23,651 nt of DNA from Euprymna scolopes (GCA_024364805.1 CM044519.1:46780613-46804263); one strand, 5' to 3'; positions 9,639-20,156 are shown, numbered from the stretch's first letter. The notes: generated from the sequence alone by a model not told the origin. Numbers and translations: made by a program.

Positions 9639-9736
9639 GCTTAATTAAACACCACGTATACGTACATAAAATACTAATAAGAATGTACTTTAGCCTGACG
9701 AGTCCTTAAAGTGGAGGAAACAAAATAATTTTTTTA
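9639..9736 (+). mobile_element. Candidate 98-nt hammerhead monomer
   Basis: TAGCTTAATT occurs at 9637-9646 and again at 9735-9744. The predicted cleavage of the ribozyme at 9689-9742 lies between A9736 and G9737, and the same dinucleotide context occurs at 9638/9639. The interval is therefore what one monomer of a tandem ribozyme element would look like, running from cleavage site to cleavage site. An upstream ribozyme core is not recognisable, so this remains a hypothesis. Confidence 0.3.
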
Positions 9737-9742
9737 GCTTAA
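9689..9742 (+). ncRNA. Hammerhead-like ribozyme
   Basis: Core CTGACGA (9695-9701) and GAAA (9717-9720). Stem II is TCC (9703-9705) with GGA (9713-9715); its closing pair is a G·G mismatch. In stem III, A9720 pairs with T9735, then one C·U mismatch, then an A-run pairs with a T-run. Cleavage-site dinucleotide is TA (9735-9736). In stem I, TTTAGC (9689-9694) pairs with GCTTAA (9737-9742) with one mismatch. All core nucleotides fit a type I hammerhead. Mismatches in each stem suggest an old or weak copy. Confidence 0.55.
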
Positions 9743-9743
9743 T

Positions 9744-9813
<70 letters not shown>

Positions 9814-9825
9814 ATTAAGCTAAAA
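9732..9825. repeat. 94-bp palindrome with (TA)n centre
   Basis: TTTTAGCTTAATTGCC (9732-9747) and its exact reverse complement (9810-9825) flank a 62-bp TA run, so the whole 94 bp can fold on itself. The left arm is also part of the hammerhead motif (stem III and stem I strands). Confidence 0.95.
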
Positions 9826-9920
9826 TATATATATATATATATTCATAACTTGTGTAACAATATGTATACATATATATGCATACATATATGTGTATAGTAA
9901 AAAATATACGGTATAACTCA

Positions 9921-10140
9921 ACGGTGGCATACACGTTAGATCACCGAGGTTTGGGAAATTTAGGCGATGTGGTAAGAGGATGTCGACATCTCATTGCAAG
10001 AATTGCGAAAACATAATATCGTCATATCCCGCAATCTAAATATTCATGCCACCGGAAACTGCTTGTGAATTTAAGTTTTCCTTGTCACTTCCTCCTTTGA
10101 AAGAAGCCAGTTCAACCCACCTAGGGTGAATGAATGCCAC
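9921..10140 (+). mobile_element. Chimeric 5S/tRNA SINE, copy 2 (internally deleted)
   Basis: Plus strand. The head has three 5S-like blocks with gaps between them: ACGGTGGCATACACGTT, AGATCACCGAGGTT and TTGGGAAATTTAGGCGATGT (9921-9978). The linker GGATGTCGACATCTCATTG (about 9978-9996) matches GGACATCAACATCTCACTG of copy 1. The tRNA-like part CTTCCTCCTTTGAAAGAAGC then AGTTCAACCC (about 10088-10117) matches the variable arm and B box of copy 1, followed by the tail CCTAGGGTGAATGAATGCC. The 5S head has lost two internal segments and the anticodon arm is missing, so its internal promoter is gone. Confidence 0.5.
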
Positions 10141-10270
10141 TGACAGATATAGTGAAATAGAAAACCTTATTTGTTTATCAAAGTTTCGTCTTCATTATTA
10201 AAGCGGATTATTAAGATATTTGATTTGAATAAATTCATACAAGTACAAATGTTAAATACGCAGAGCGTCA

Positions 10271-10374
10271 ATGATCGTAAGAATAACGGTTTTAATAAGA
10301 AATGATCGTAAGAATAACGGTTTTAATAAGAAATGATCGTAAGAATAACGGTTATAATAGGAAATGATCGTAAG
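10271..10374. repeat. 31-bp tandem repeat, 3.4 copies
   Basis: Unit begins ATGATCGTAAGAATAACGGT; starts at 10271, 10302, 10333, with a partial at 10364. First member of a layered satellite block. Confidence 0.95.
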
Positions 10375-10375
10375 A

Positions 10376-10474
10376 TTTTTAATAGGAAAATTATATACTT
10401 TAAATTCAATATATTTATAAAATATTTTTAATGGGAAAATTATACACTTTAAATTCAATATATTTGTCAAAATT
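10376..10474. repeat. 49-bp direct duplication
   Basis: Two copies (from 10376 and 10425) sharing GGAAAATTATAYACTTTAAA and TTCAATATATTT. It directly adjoins the 31-bp array. Confidence 0.85.
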
Positions 10475-10507
10475 CAACATATGCGTTAAGATTCAAAGTT
10501 GGTTTAA

Positions 10508-10725
10508 ATTCAAAATCTGTTTTTAAACAAGAAATATGTTCAAATCCAGAATATGTCTTAAAATTCAGAATGTGTGTCAAAATTCAGACTGTGTGTTAAA
10601 ATTCCAAATGTGTTAAAATTTCAAATTTGTTAAAATTCCAAATGTGTTAAAATTCAAAATGTGTTAAAATTCAAAATGTGTTAAAATTCAAAATGTGCTA
10701 AAATTCCAAATGTCAGATTTAAATG
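10508..10725. repeat. 17-bp degenerate array
   Basis: Repeats of AAAATTCAAAATGTGTT with variants (TTCCAAATGTGTT, TTTCAAATTTGTT, TTCAGACTGTGTGTT). The most regular part is 10600-10715. Confidence 0.9.
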
Positions 10726-10739
10726 TGTGTTAACATTTT

Positions 10740-11085
10740 GTTTTTTTTTTATTCAAACTGTGTGCTATTTTTTTTAATTCAAACTGTGTGCTAATTTTTT
10801 TTTAATTCAAACTGTGTGCTAATTTTTTTAATTCAAACTGTGTGCTAATTTTTTTTAATTCAAACTGTGTGCTAATTTTTTTTTTAATTCAAACTGTGTG
10901 CTAATTTTTTTTTAATTCAAACTGTGTGCTAATTTTTTTTTAATTCAAACTGTGTGCTAATTTTTTTTTAATTCAAACTGTGTGCTAATTTTTTTTAATT
11001 CAAACTGTGTGCTAATATTTTTTAATTCAAACTGTGTGCTAATTTTTTTTTAATTCAAATTGTGTGCTAATTTTTTTTAATTGTT
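10740..11085. repeat. 27-30 bp array, 12 copies, with T-run length variation
   Basis: Unit AATTCAAACTGTGTGCTAA plus a run of 7-10 T. The 12 copies differ mainly in T-run length; the last has AAATTG. The core is recognisably the same motif as the 17-bp array that flanks it on both sides (10508-10725 and 11085-11185). Confidence 0.95.
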
Positions 11086-11189
11086 TAAAATCAAAATGTG
11101 CTAAAATTCACAAAATGTGTTTAAATTCAGATTAAGTAAAAATTGAAAATACGTGTTCAAATTTAAAATGTGTGTTAATGTAGTAGAAA

Positions 11190-11600
11190 ATCGATAGACA
11201 TGTAAAAATATCTGGGGGCGCAATTTTGTAATCAGCTGCATTATTAATTGAAAATTTAAATTCGCTTGTGCTTAGCTTTTTATTGAGAGAAATGGTTAGT
11301 GTCAGAAATGACTGAAAATTAGGGTACTATTAAAGTTGTAAGGATTATCTGAAGACAATTATAAAAGAATTTCTAGTTTATTTTTTGTCTAGAATTAATG
11401 GAGAAGGCGAATGAGAGAATTTTGAGGATGATTTTTTTAAATTTATTTATTAATAATTGAATGACCATTTTTAACAAGTTTATTCAGTATAATAAATAAA
11501 ATCATATACAACACTTAACGTTTGTTTATTTATAAAAGTAACGCTTCTACACATGATAATTGCGGGTAACTGATTACTTGCAATAGATAATTTATAATCA
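11190..11600. other. AT-rich stretch, nothing recognised
   Basis: No coding frame with a family motif and no repeat. It borders the satellite block on the left and an orphan hammerhead motif on the right. Confidence 0.4.
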
Positions 11601-11630
11601 CAGCTGTTTCGTCGTTTCAGACTTCATCAG
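11601..11630 (-). ncRNA. Orphan hammerhead-like motif of PLE type
   Basis: Minus strand: CTGATGA (11630-11624), an extra A, stem II GTC (11622-11620) with GAC (11613-11611), core GAAA (11610-11607), then ACAGCTGT. The palindromic ACAGCTGT stem III suggests activity only as a dimer. The extra A after CTGATGA is shared with the motif in PLE 1. No reverse transcriptase lies nearby, so this is probably the terminal remnant of another Penelope-like element. Confidence 0.55.
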
Positions 11631-12002
11631 TATCGCCAGAGTAGCAATCCTATCACTTCCAACCGTTTCAAATTGTGTCGAATATTCATGCAACTTATTC
11701 ATGAAAATTATATCTCTTAAAGTTTCATTTGTTTAATGTTGTAAATAATTTCATTTGCCGAATTGCCAGTGGCGCAAAAGAAAATTCGTATTTTTAGCTA
11801 AATTGAATGTAAATGTTTAAACAACCTATACCTCATTTAATTCGTCTTTTATTACTCCATAATTTTACCTGTTTATATTTGAATTTTAATTGAATTATCT
11901 TAGTGTTATGTCAATTTAAAAATAAAAACTAACTTCAAATCTAGACGGCAAAAAGAACCTCTGCACAATAGAAAATTGTTATTTAAATGTAACTTTAGAA
12001 CA

Positions 12003-12995
12003 TTAATGCAACACAAATACAACAGAAACACAATGAACTAGTTGATATTTAGTAGCATTGCCCTTCTGCAATTTGACAGTCTGCAATCTTTTGAGTATTC
12101 CTTGGATTAGTCTGCGGCAATACTCCGGTGAAAGGTCATTCCACTTCTCTTTAATTTTTGTCCAAAGTGCTTCCAGATTTGAAATGTTATCATTGCATAG
12201 CTGTTGCTTGATGTAAGGCCGTATGCTTTCGATAACATTGAAGTGTGGAGATTGTGCAGACCAATCCAAACACGTAATATCATGCTGCCCAATAACCTCT
12301 TGACATTGCCAGCTGTGTAAATAGGAGCATTATCCTGCATGAAGATGGGATTATGATTCAAATCCCGACCTAAGTAGGGTAAAAAATGCTCATGTACTTG
12401 TTCGAATTAATTCGACCTTGCAGTCGAACTATAGGCCTTGTACCATTGGCATTAATAATGCCCCCAAACAACAACTGAACCCCACCACCTTGCAGCATTG
12501 AAACTGGGCACCTACTATTAAATTTTTCGTACCGCCTAGCATATTAAACTTGCTTTCGTTACTAAAAATCACTTTCGATCAATATGAAGTCACGATCTTA
12601 ATTGCATCTGACGAATCCAGGCGGCGCTTTCTGTTCTTTACAGAAATCATTGACTTGCCTCTTGCAACACAGCCTCGCAAATTAAACTCCTTCAATCTGT
12701 TCTTAACCGTAGAAAGAGAGCACTTTTTAACAAAATTACACTGTTGTTCGATTTGGGGAGCCGTTTCAAATTTGTTTCTGAGACTGCGGATCTTGATAGC
12801 ATTGTCTTCTCTATAAAAAGTAACTCTAGGACGACAATATTTAAGGCTACCATGTTTGGGTGTTTTGGTGCTTTTGTACAGTCATTCGTGCTGTTTTCTC
12901 ATCGCATCATATCCGCGGCCGATATCTCGATTGTATAAACCAGAAAGGTGAACATTAGTGAGCTCCTAATGATCACGAAGAGAAATTCCAGGCAT
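12003..12995 (-). pseudogene. Tc1-family transposase relic (DD34E)
   Basis: Minus-strand reading from an ATG at 12995 to a stop at 12003, 993 nt, the usual Tc1 length of about 330 residues. Visible in order: helix-turn-helix region with SLSTVKNRLKEFNL, then VIFSNESKFNMLGG, GAVSML/GGGVQLLFGG-like segments, FMQDNAPIYTAGNV, DWSAQSPHFNVIESI and the C-terminal GNATKYQLVHC. The first catalytic Asp is Asn (SNES instead of SDES), while the second Asp (QDNAP) and the final Glu (VIES) are kept, about 34 residues apart if one frameshift is allowed. There are also early in-frame stops and at least one frameshift, between GNV and DWSAQ. Terminal inverted repeats were not found. Confidence 0.85.
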
Positions 12996-13064
12996 ATGGA
13001 CTAAATGTTATGTTTTATAACCTGACGCAACAACAATTACGATTAGCGATGCTTTGTTGCCTTA

Positions 13065-13850
13065 AAAGTTTTTTTTACATAGGCATCACCACATTATCAA
13101 GGCCAAGAGGCCACTCAAGGATAAGGGTTAAAGAGTGTACAGTAGAAATTGGACAATATAGTAATCGTTAGTAAAGGAAATTCGGTAAATTTGATAACTT
13201 ATATGGAACGGCTCATCAAGAACTTATTTACGTTAGACTTGAAAACAACCATATTGTAGTCAGCTGGAAAGCAGGAAAACGGAAGACAATTCCACAGGCG
13301 TGCAGTTCTAAGAAAGAAGCTTTTTTCATAGAATCTACGTTTAGGTTTAGGCACAGATACAGAGTGGGGGGAATTATTGATAGTGTTTTCAACTAGACGA
13401 GTGTTTCTTGGAAAGTTTGACGAGGGGGGACCATAGATTGAAGCTCAGTCGAACACTTTCCATGAAAATAACGATAAAGCAGAGACAAACTCGCAACATC
13501 TCTTCTGTGAGATAGAGGTTGCAAGGAAGAGAAAAGGACATATCCTACGAGGCTACGAAGTCTATTTTGAACTCTATCAAGGCAGGACAAGTCCTTTCTA
13601 GCAGCTCCTGCCCAGATGTGGCAACAGTATTCCATCCTTGGACGTACCTGGCTCTTATATAGATAGAGAATAGCATCAGCAGTGAGATATCTACCGGATC
13701 GATAGAAAGATCCCACCATTTTTCCAGCGGCCTTGGCAACAGATTTGATGTACGTGTTCCATTTAAGATCAGGAGTAATGGTCAAGCCCAGAAGCTTGTA
13801 AAAACTTGAGGCCTTCTCAAGACGAGGGCCATTCATTTCAATTGAATACT
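13065..13850 (-). mobile_element. 5'-truncated non-LTR retrotransposon (LINE), Jockey/CR1-like
   Basis: The C-terminal part of a LINE reverse transcriptase lies on the minus strand, in one clean 147-codon frame (13836-13393). It shows KLLGLTITPDLKWNTYIKSV, GRYLTADAILYLYKSQVRPR and MEYCCHIWAGAARKDLSCLD, then RVQNRLRSLVG. A frameshift near 13400 leads into the last part, RFYEKSFFLRTARLWNCLPF ... VNKFLMSRSI, ending at a stop near 13215. A 3' untranslated stretch follows to about 13065. The LGL...W block after the palm, the thumb helix and the RLWN/F tail are typical of Jockey/CR1-group LINEs. The catalytic FADD region is absent because of 5' truncation. TTAAAAGT at 13062-13069 and 13863-13870 may be a target-site duplication, though the 3' end is not clean. 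Confidence 0.85.
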
Positions 13851-13870
13851 AGAATACTTCAATTAAAAGT

Positions 13871-14005
13871 CAAATATGAACACATTAAATTATAGATGGA
13901 TTAAGGGGCAAATCAAATGAGGTATAGGGTTTTAAACAGTTATGTCCAATTTAGCTTAAATTTGCGGTTTTGAAAAAATGACAAGTGCGGACTTTCTTTT
14001 GGGCG

Positions 14006-14010
<5 letters not shown>
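13871..14010. other. Spacer before (TA)n
   Basis: No coding signal. Ends at GGGCGGTACT, immediately followed by a TA tract. Confidence 0.4.

Positions 14011-14063
<53 letters not shown>
14011..14063. repeat. (TA)n microsatellite
   Basis: Pure AT run of about 53 bp. Confidence 0.97.
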
Positions 14064-14067
<4 letters not shown>

Positions 14068-14279
14068 TATGTAAATATATGGTAATTAATACAGAATTTT
14101 CCCAACCGTTATTCATTAATTATTATTTTTGCATTAATTTAATTTATTAGCCCGACGAGTGCTTGCGATCATTAAATGCTACCTAGCTTTACTCACTTAT
14201 TTCGAAGTGTAAAAAAGAAATACTGAAAATCGATGAATAATATAAATATCTTTATGAAATTCATGTGAATACATAAGAC

Positions 14280-14299
14280 TATATATATATATATATATA
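14280..14299. repeat. (TA)n tract at a Tc1 insertion point
   Basis: Short TA run ending exactly where the Tc1 terminus CACTGCTGATCAAAG begins; Tc1/mariner elements insert at TA. Confidence 0.9.
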
Positions 14300-14390
14300 C
14301 ACACTGCTGATCAAAGATTTAAGACCACTTAAACATTTTTAAAAAGAAACCTTTTTTAAGGATAGATTTTAAACTCTTCCGACGTAAGTG

Positions 14391-14502
14391 TACTAATACT
14401 ACAATCCAAAATGTTATGGAAACAAAAAGGTATATTCCAAAAATGTTTATTAAAAATTTGCATTTTTATTAAATTAGGCTTTTTACACATGATCAAAATT
14501 AT
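14391..14502 (+). repeat. Left arm of 112-bp inverted repeat (Tc1)
   Basis: Pairs with 15649-15762. Shared blocks include GTTATGGAAACAAAAAG, CATTTTTATTA and CTTTTTACACATGATCAA. Identity looks like roughly four in five by eye. Long arms with internal binding sites fit the IR/DR style of Tc1 relatives. Confidence 0.9.
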
Positions 14503-14591
14503 AAGTCCAAGGGTATAAATTGTTAGATTTATGGAAATTCTAATGTTTTAGGTCAGTTAGAGATTAGCAATCATTGTGTAAAGGTGTTATC

Positions 14592-15584
14592 ATGCCTAAA
14601 GCAAGAAAACTAACCGAAGTTAAGCGCTCTCGGATTTTAGGATTCCATAAGTAAGGTTTGTCACAGCGAATGATAGCAGCTAAGGTAAATTGAAGTAAAA
14701 CTGTTATTTGCAACTTTCTAAAGAACACTGAAAATTATAGAAAAGCAAAATCCTTTGGTAGCCCCCCCCCCAATTTTTCCTGCATTGAGTAGGAGAATCA
14801 GACGGGTTGTTATGAATGACAGAGGATTTTCTTCTAGTCAAATTAAGGCGGTTACACATGCTGACTGCAGTCCAATAACCATCAGACGACACTTACAACA
14901 AAAAGGCATGTTAAATAAAAAGCGTAAACGAATTCTTTGATTGTTTCCACGTCACAAAGTGGACCGCTTAAGATTTGGTCGTGAATACCAAACCTGGGAT
15001 GTTGAGGAGTGAAAGAAAGTACTGTTTCTGATGAGAAAAACTTCAATTTAGATGGTCCTGAATGCTTCCAGCGATATTGGCATGACAAAAACATGCCTCT
15101 TTAAAAAAATTTCCACTCGTCATAATGGTGGAGGGTCCGTAATGGTATGGGGTGCCTTTTCTTACAGAGGGACGATGGAGCTCCAGGTGGTGCAGGGTCA
15201 TCAGACAGCAGCTGGTTATGTTAGCATGCTATAAAAAGCATGAAGGGTCATCGTTTGTGTGAGGATGGATGGTTATTCAAACAGGATAATCTTGTAATCC
15301 ACACTGCAAGACGGATCTTGAGCTTTCTACAAGAAAATGGAGTCCATCTCTTGGGATATTCTGCATGTTCACTGGACTTGAACCCAATTGAAAATGGTTG
15401 GGGATGGATGACAAGAGAGGTTTATCGAAATAGCAAACAATATTCAACAAAAAATGAACTTCGTGAAGCCATCTTTAGAAACTGGAACAGGATCCCCCGC
15501 ACCTTAACGGAAACACTTAGTTCTAGCATGTCCCAAAGAATTTTTGAAGTCATCAAAAGCAGTGCAGGTAGAACACATTATTAA
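14592..15584 (+). pseudogene. Tc1 transposase, catalytic triad retained (DD34E)
   Basis: Reading region of 993 nt from MPKARKLTEVKRSRILGFHK to SAGRTHY and a stop. Visible parts: N-terminal helix-turn-helix (about 14592-14720); second DNA-binding half SRRIRRVVMNDRGFSSSQIK with TIRRHLQQKGM (about 14785-14935); first catalytic Asp in [15 protein letters not shown] (near 15028); GGGSVMVWGAFSYRG (about 15127-15170); second Asp in KQDN (15285); and the Glu in LDLNPIEN (15390). Asp and Glu are 34 residues apart, the Tc1 spacing. Several in-frame stops are present (after GFHK, AKVN, RIL and SML) and there is a frameshift at the C-run at 14763, plus another near 15020. All three catalytic residues survive, so decay looks younger than in the other Tc1 relics here. 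Confidence 0.85.
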
Positions 15585-15648
15585 GTTTGATTGTTGAATG
15601 TTTTCATACACATTTTGTACAATTTAATAGAATTTTTGTCTCTGGTCA

Positions 15649-15762
15649 TATAATCTTGATCATGTGTAAAAAGACTAATGTAATAAAAATGTAAATTATA
15701 AAAAATAAATCTTTGGAATGTGGCTTTTTGTTTCCATAACCTTTTAAATTGAACTATTAGTA
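15649..15762 (-). repeat. Right arm of Tc1 inverted repeat
   Basis: Reverse-complement partner of 14391-14502, lying just after the transposase stop. Pairing continues through TACTAATA at the outer edge and then ends. Confidence 0.9.
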
Positions 15763-15839
15763 ACTTTAAGTTTAGTGAGTGTTTAATGAGATCCCAAGCA
15801 TAATCACATCATTCTTTTTGAGTAGGAGGGATGATAGTC

Positions 15840-15996
15840 TGGCGTGTTTACTTCCGGATGAATTTCTGTACCAAAAATATTTAAGAACACTGCCAGGCAT
15901 ATAAATTTCCTTTGTGTGAAATTTGCAAAAGATAGGCTCAGCCGTTTCGGGACCTATGAAGAATGAATCTATACACATACAATGTGATTTTTATAT

Positions 15997-16002
<6 letters not shown>
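15840..16002 (+). mobile_element. RTE-type LINE/SINE 3' tail, copy 2
   Basis: Contains CTCAGCCGTTTCGGGAC with an upstream TTAAGAACACTGCCAGGCAT block matching copy 1 (950-1095), then CTATACACATACA and TTTTTATATAATAG. It runs straight into a (TA)n tract at 16003. It lies directly after the truncated right end of the Tc1 element, so this insertion may have removed the Tc1 terminus. Confidence 0.6.

Positions 16003-16084
<82 letters not shown>
16003..16084. repeat. (TA)n microsatellite
   Basis: About 80 bp of TA following the RTE-type tail; Tyr/Ile-repeat frames on both strands are artefacts. Confidence 0.97.
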
Positions 16085-16091
<7 letters not shown>

Positions 16092-17215
16092 ATATTAGTA
16101 GAAGTAATTGTCGCGTCAATCATATTGTATTGTTCGTACTAAGTGGAATAGCAACGTATAGCAACCGAATAAGAACGTATTCTTATTCGGTTATTGTCTG
16201 TTCGAAAGAAGCCGATCTCTATTCCCGCCGCTTTGCCTTATTCTACATTAATGCCGGGATTCCATACAAGACGTCAACTAAAATCTCGACTCATTATTAA
16301 AACAACGCTAATTATTTTTCTCAACAAGGGATTTGTTGCTGAAAACTGACAATAAATGAAGCCAAGTGATTTTCCTTGCGTGACGCCTTTGTGTTTGAAA
16401 ATGTCTTCATTTTTTATGATATTAATAAGACAAATTTTGTTCTTCGTGTTTTGCCTTTGTTGATTATTGCAAGTATTATGTATAAGCATACACAACACTA
16501 TATACATATGTATGGGCGTATGTGCGTATATTTGTATACTTTCATGCATGAATACTCAATGTATAGAAAGTATATACAAACGTATACATGTATGTGTGAA
16601 TAAAAAAAAGTCAACAGTTTAGAATTCTAGTTACATACTTCTGAGTATTTTATATTATTTTTGTAAGCTTAAAATAATCAACCTACGCACAAAATCACAG
16701 GTCAATTTTTAACTCAATATACAGAAATAAACTGAGTACAAACTTATACTAAACGTACTAAATAATAACATTCACTTTGGTTGCATCGATGTCTGCAATT
16801 ATTATAAAGTGTAAAAGAGAATAAAAAAAGAAGGGCATGAGAAAGGTTATTGTCACTTAAATTCCAGAGAAAGGCATCGGTATTTATCAGCGAGTCCACA
16901 AATCGTAAATAGGTGTTGCGAGAACGCAATTTATTTGCAAGAGTTATCAGAAAAAAAAGCGGAATGTACTTAAAATCTAGCGAGACGTTATCAGCTCGGT
17001 TTACCAGTGATCGCCACAGGAAATGAATTATGTTAGAACTTTTAGTAAGAAATATTTCTTGCAATTATTTGGTCAAAATAGTTGGCAAATGCACATGGCC
17101 AATTTTTAGTATTTTTCTTTCTTTTTTTTTTGTCATTAAGGTCAAGTGCAAAGTGTTCATATGTGCCCTGTATTCTTGATCAAAGTGCTATCCCTCGCAT
17201 TAAATTGACTTATAT
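16085..17215. other. Non-coding stretch with a hairpin; otherwise unclassified
   Basis: 16110-16300 is more GC-rich and looks like a repeat remnant (CCCGCCGCTTTGCC, AATGCCGGGATTCC), but I cannot name its family. The rest is AT-rich. Open frames at 16274-16549 (-), 16376-16603 (+) and 16744-17064 (-) carry no recognisable domain. Confidence 0.4.
16163..16192. repeat. Perfect 13-bp hairpin
   Basis: AACCGAATAAGAA, 4-nt spacer CGTA, then the exact reverse complement. No T-run follows and no gene precedes it, so it is not a terminator. It could be a foldback remnant. Confidence 0.95.
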
Positions 17216-19264
<2,049 letters not shown>

Positions 19265-20007
19265 ATTGTATTTAACAGGGATATCTAAAGTATATGAATT
19301 ATATTAATATTTTTCAGCGCACTAAAACAGCAGAGATAAATGTGTTGTTACATACGTTATTTAACTTCTGCTTCGTTTTACATGGTCCCGGGCAACGCCG
19401 TGTAACCCTGCTATATTGATGGTATTATCTTGAATAATAAAAGGTAAATTAAAAAATGCAATATTTTTATCAGCCATATTTGGGATAAATTTGTTCATTT
19501 ATAAAATTCTGTTTAATAAAAACAAGATTTTATTTTTTTTTAATTTCAATAAACTATTTTTATTTATAGTTTTGAACAATATACATTTTATATAAACAAA
19601 GGCGTGAGCTTTACTACCATAGTTACGTGTACTTTCGCGCTCTCTTAGCCATCAGAAAAAAAATATAATAAAATACAGATTTTTTTTATATTTTCCGATA
19701 TGTTAAGCATTTAATCAAATGCAAAAGGCTGTTAAACGGAAAAACGCCTTTCTTCCTAAAAACCATGCTTTTTCTTCCTTCGTTGTGGCAGCTAATAGAT
19801 TTTATTGTTCTTACCTTTTTATATGTTTTAAGTAATTTATGTGAATGAGAAACAATAAATGAATGCTATCATATTTATTAGTCTAACGATACTTAAAAAT
19901 ATTTATATTGGTTCAACGATCAGTCAATAGTCAGAAATTTTTAAGAACGTTGTTCACCCGTCTACTCAGCATATTTTTTTATATCAGATATCCCTGTTAA
20001 ATACAAT
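19265..20007. mobile_element. Segment bounded by a perfect 22-bp inverted repeat
   Basis: 19265-19286 (GTATTTAACAGGGATATCT core) is the exact reverse complement of 19986-20007. The enclosed 700 bp are AT-rich and non-coding, with a GC-rich block at 19388-19425 (CCCGGGCAACGCCGTGTA). This could be a MITE-like non-autonomous element or two inverted copies of the same dispersed repeat. Sequence just inside the two arms is not convincingly similar, and no target duplication is evident. Confidence 0.45.
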
Positions 20008-20150
20008 AAAGACGGAATTTGATGAACGACATATTATTATTTTTATTTTATTTTTTTACGAATTAAATTAGTCCACCGAGCAAGTTATTCCTCGTAATAT
20101 ATAATAATCAAAAGAGGATTTATTCCATAATAATATGTACATATCTATCT

Positions 20151-20156
<6 letters not shown>

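Larger units (their letters stand above)
14300..15762 (+). mobile_element. Tc1-family transposon, best preserved copy
   Basis: Left end CACTGCTGATCAAAGATTTA (from about 14302) abuts a TA tract, as expected for a TA-targeting element. A long inverted repeat pairs 14391-14502 with 15649-15762, and the transposase reading frame lies between (14592-15584). The outermost 90 bp of the left end (14300-14390) have no counterpart on the right, where sequence after 15762 changes to an RTE-related tail. The right terminus has therefore been lost, probably overwritten or deleted. Without a right terminus and with a broken transposase, the copy is immobile. Confidence 0.85.

Noticed and set aside
12550-12938. 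Plus-strand open frames of 88 and 64 codons
   Set aside because: They are the opposite strand of the Tc1 transposase relic.
14150-14185. CCGACGAGTGC stretch resembling the ribozyme at 9.7 kb
   Set aside because: The second core base is changed and no GAAA box follows at the right distance.
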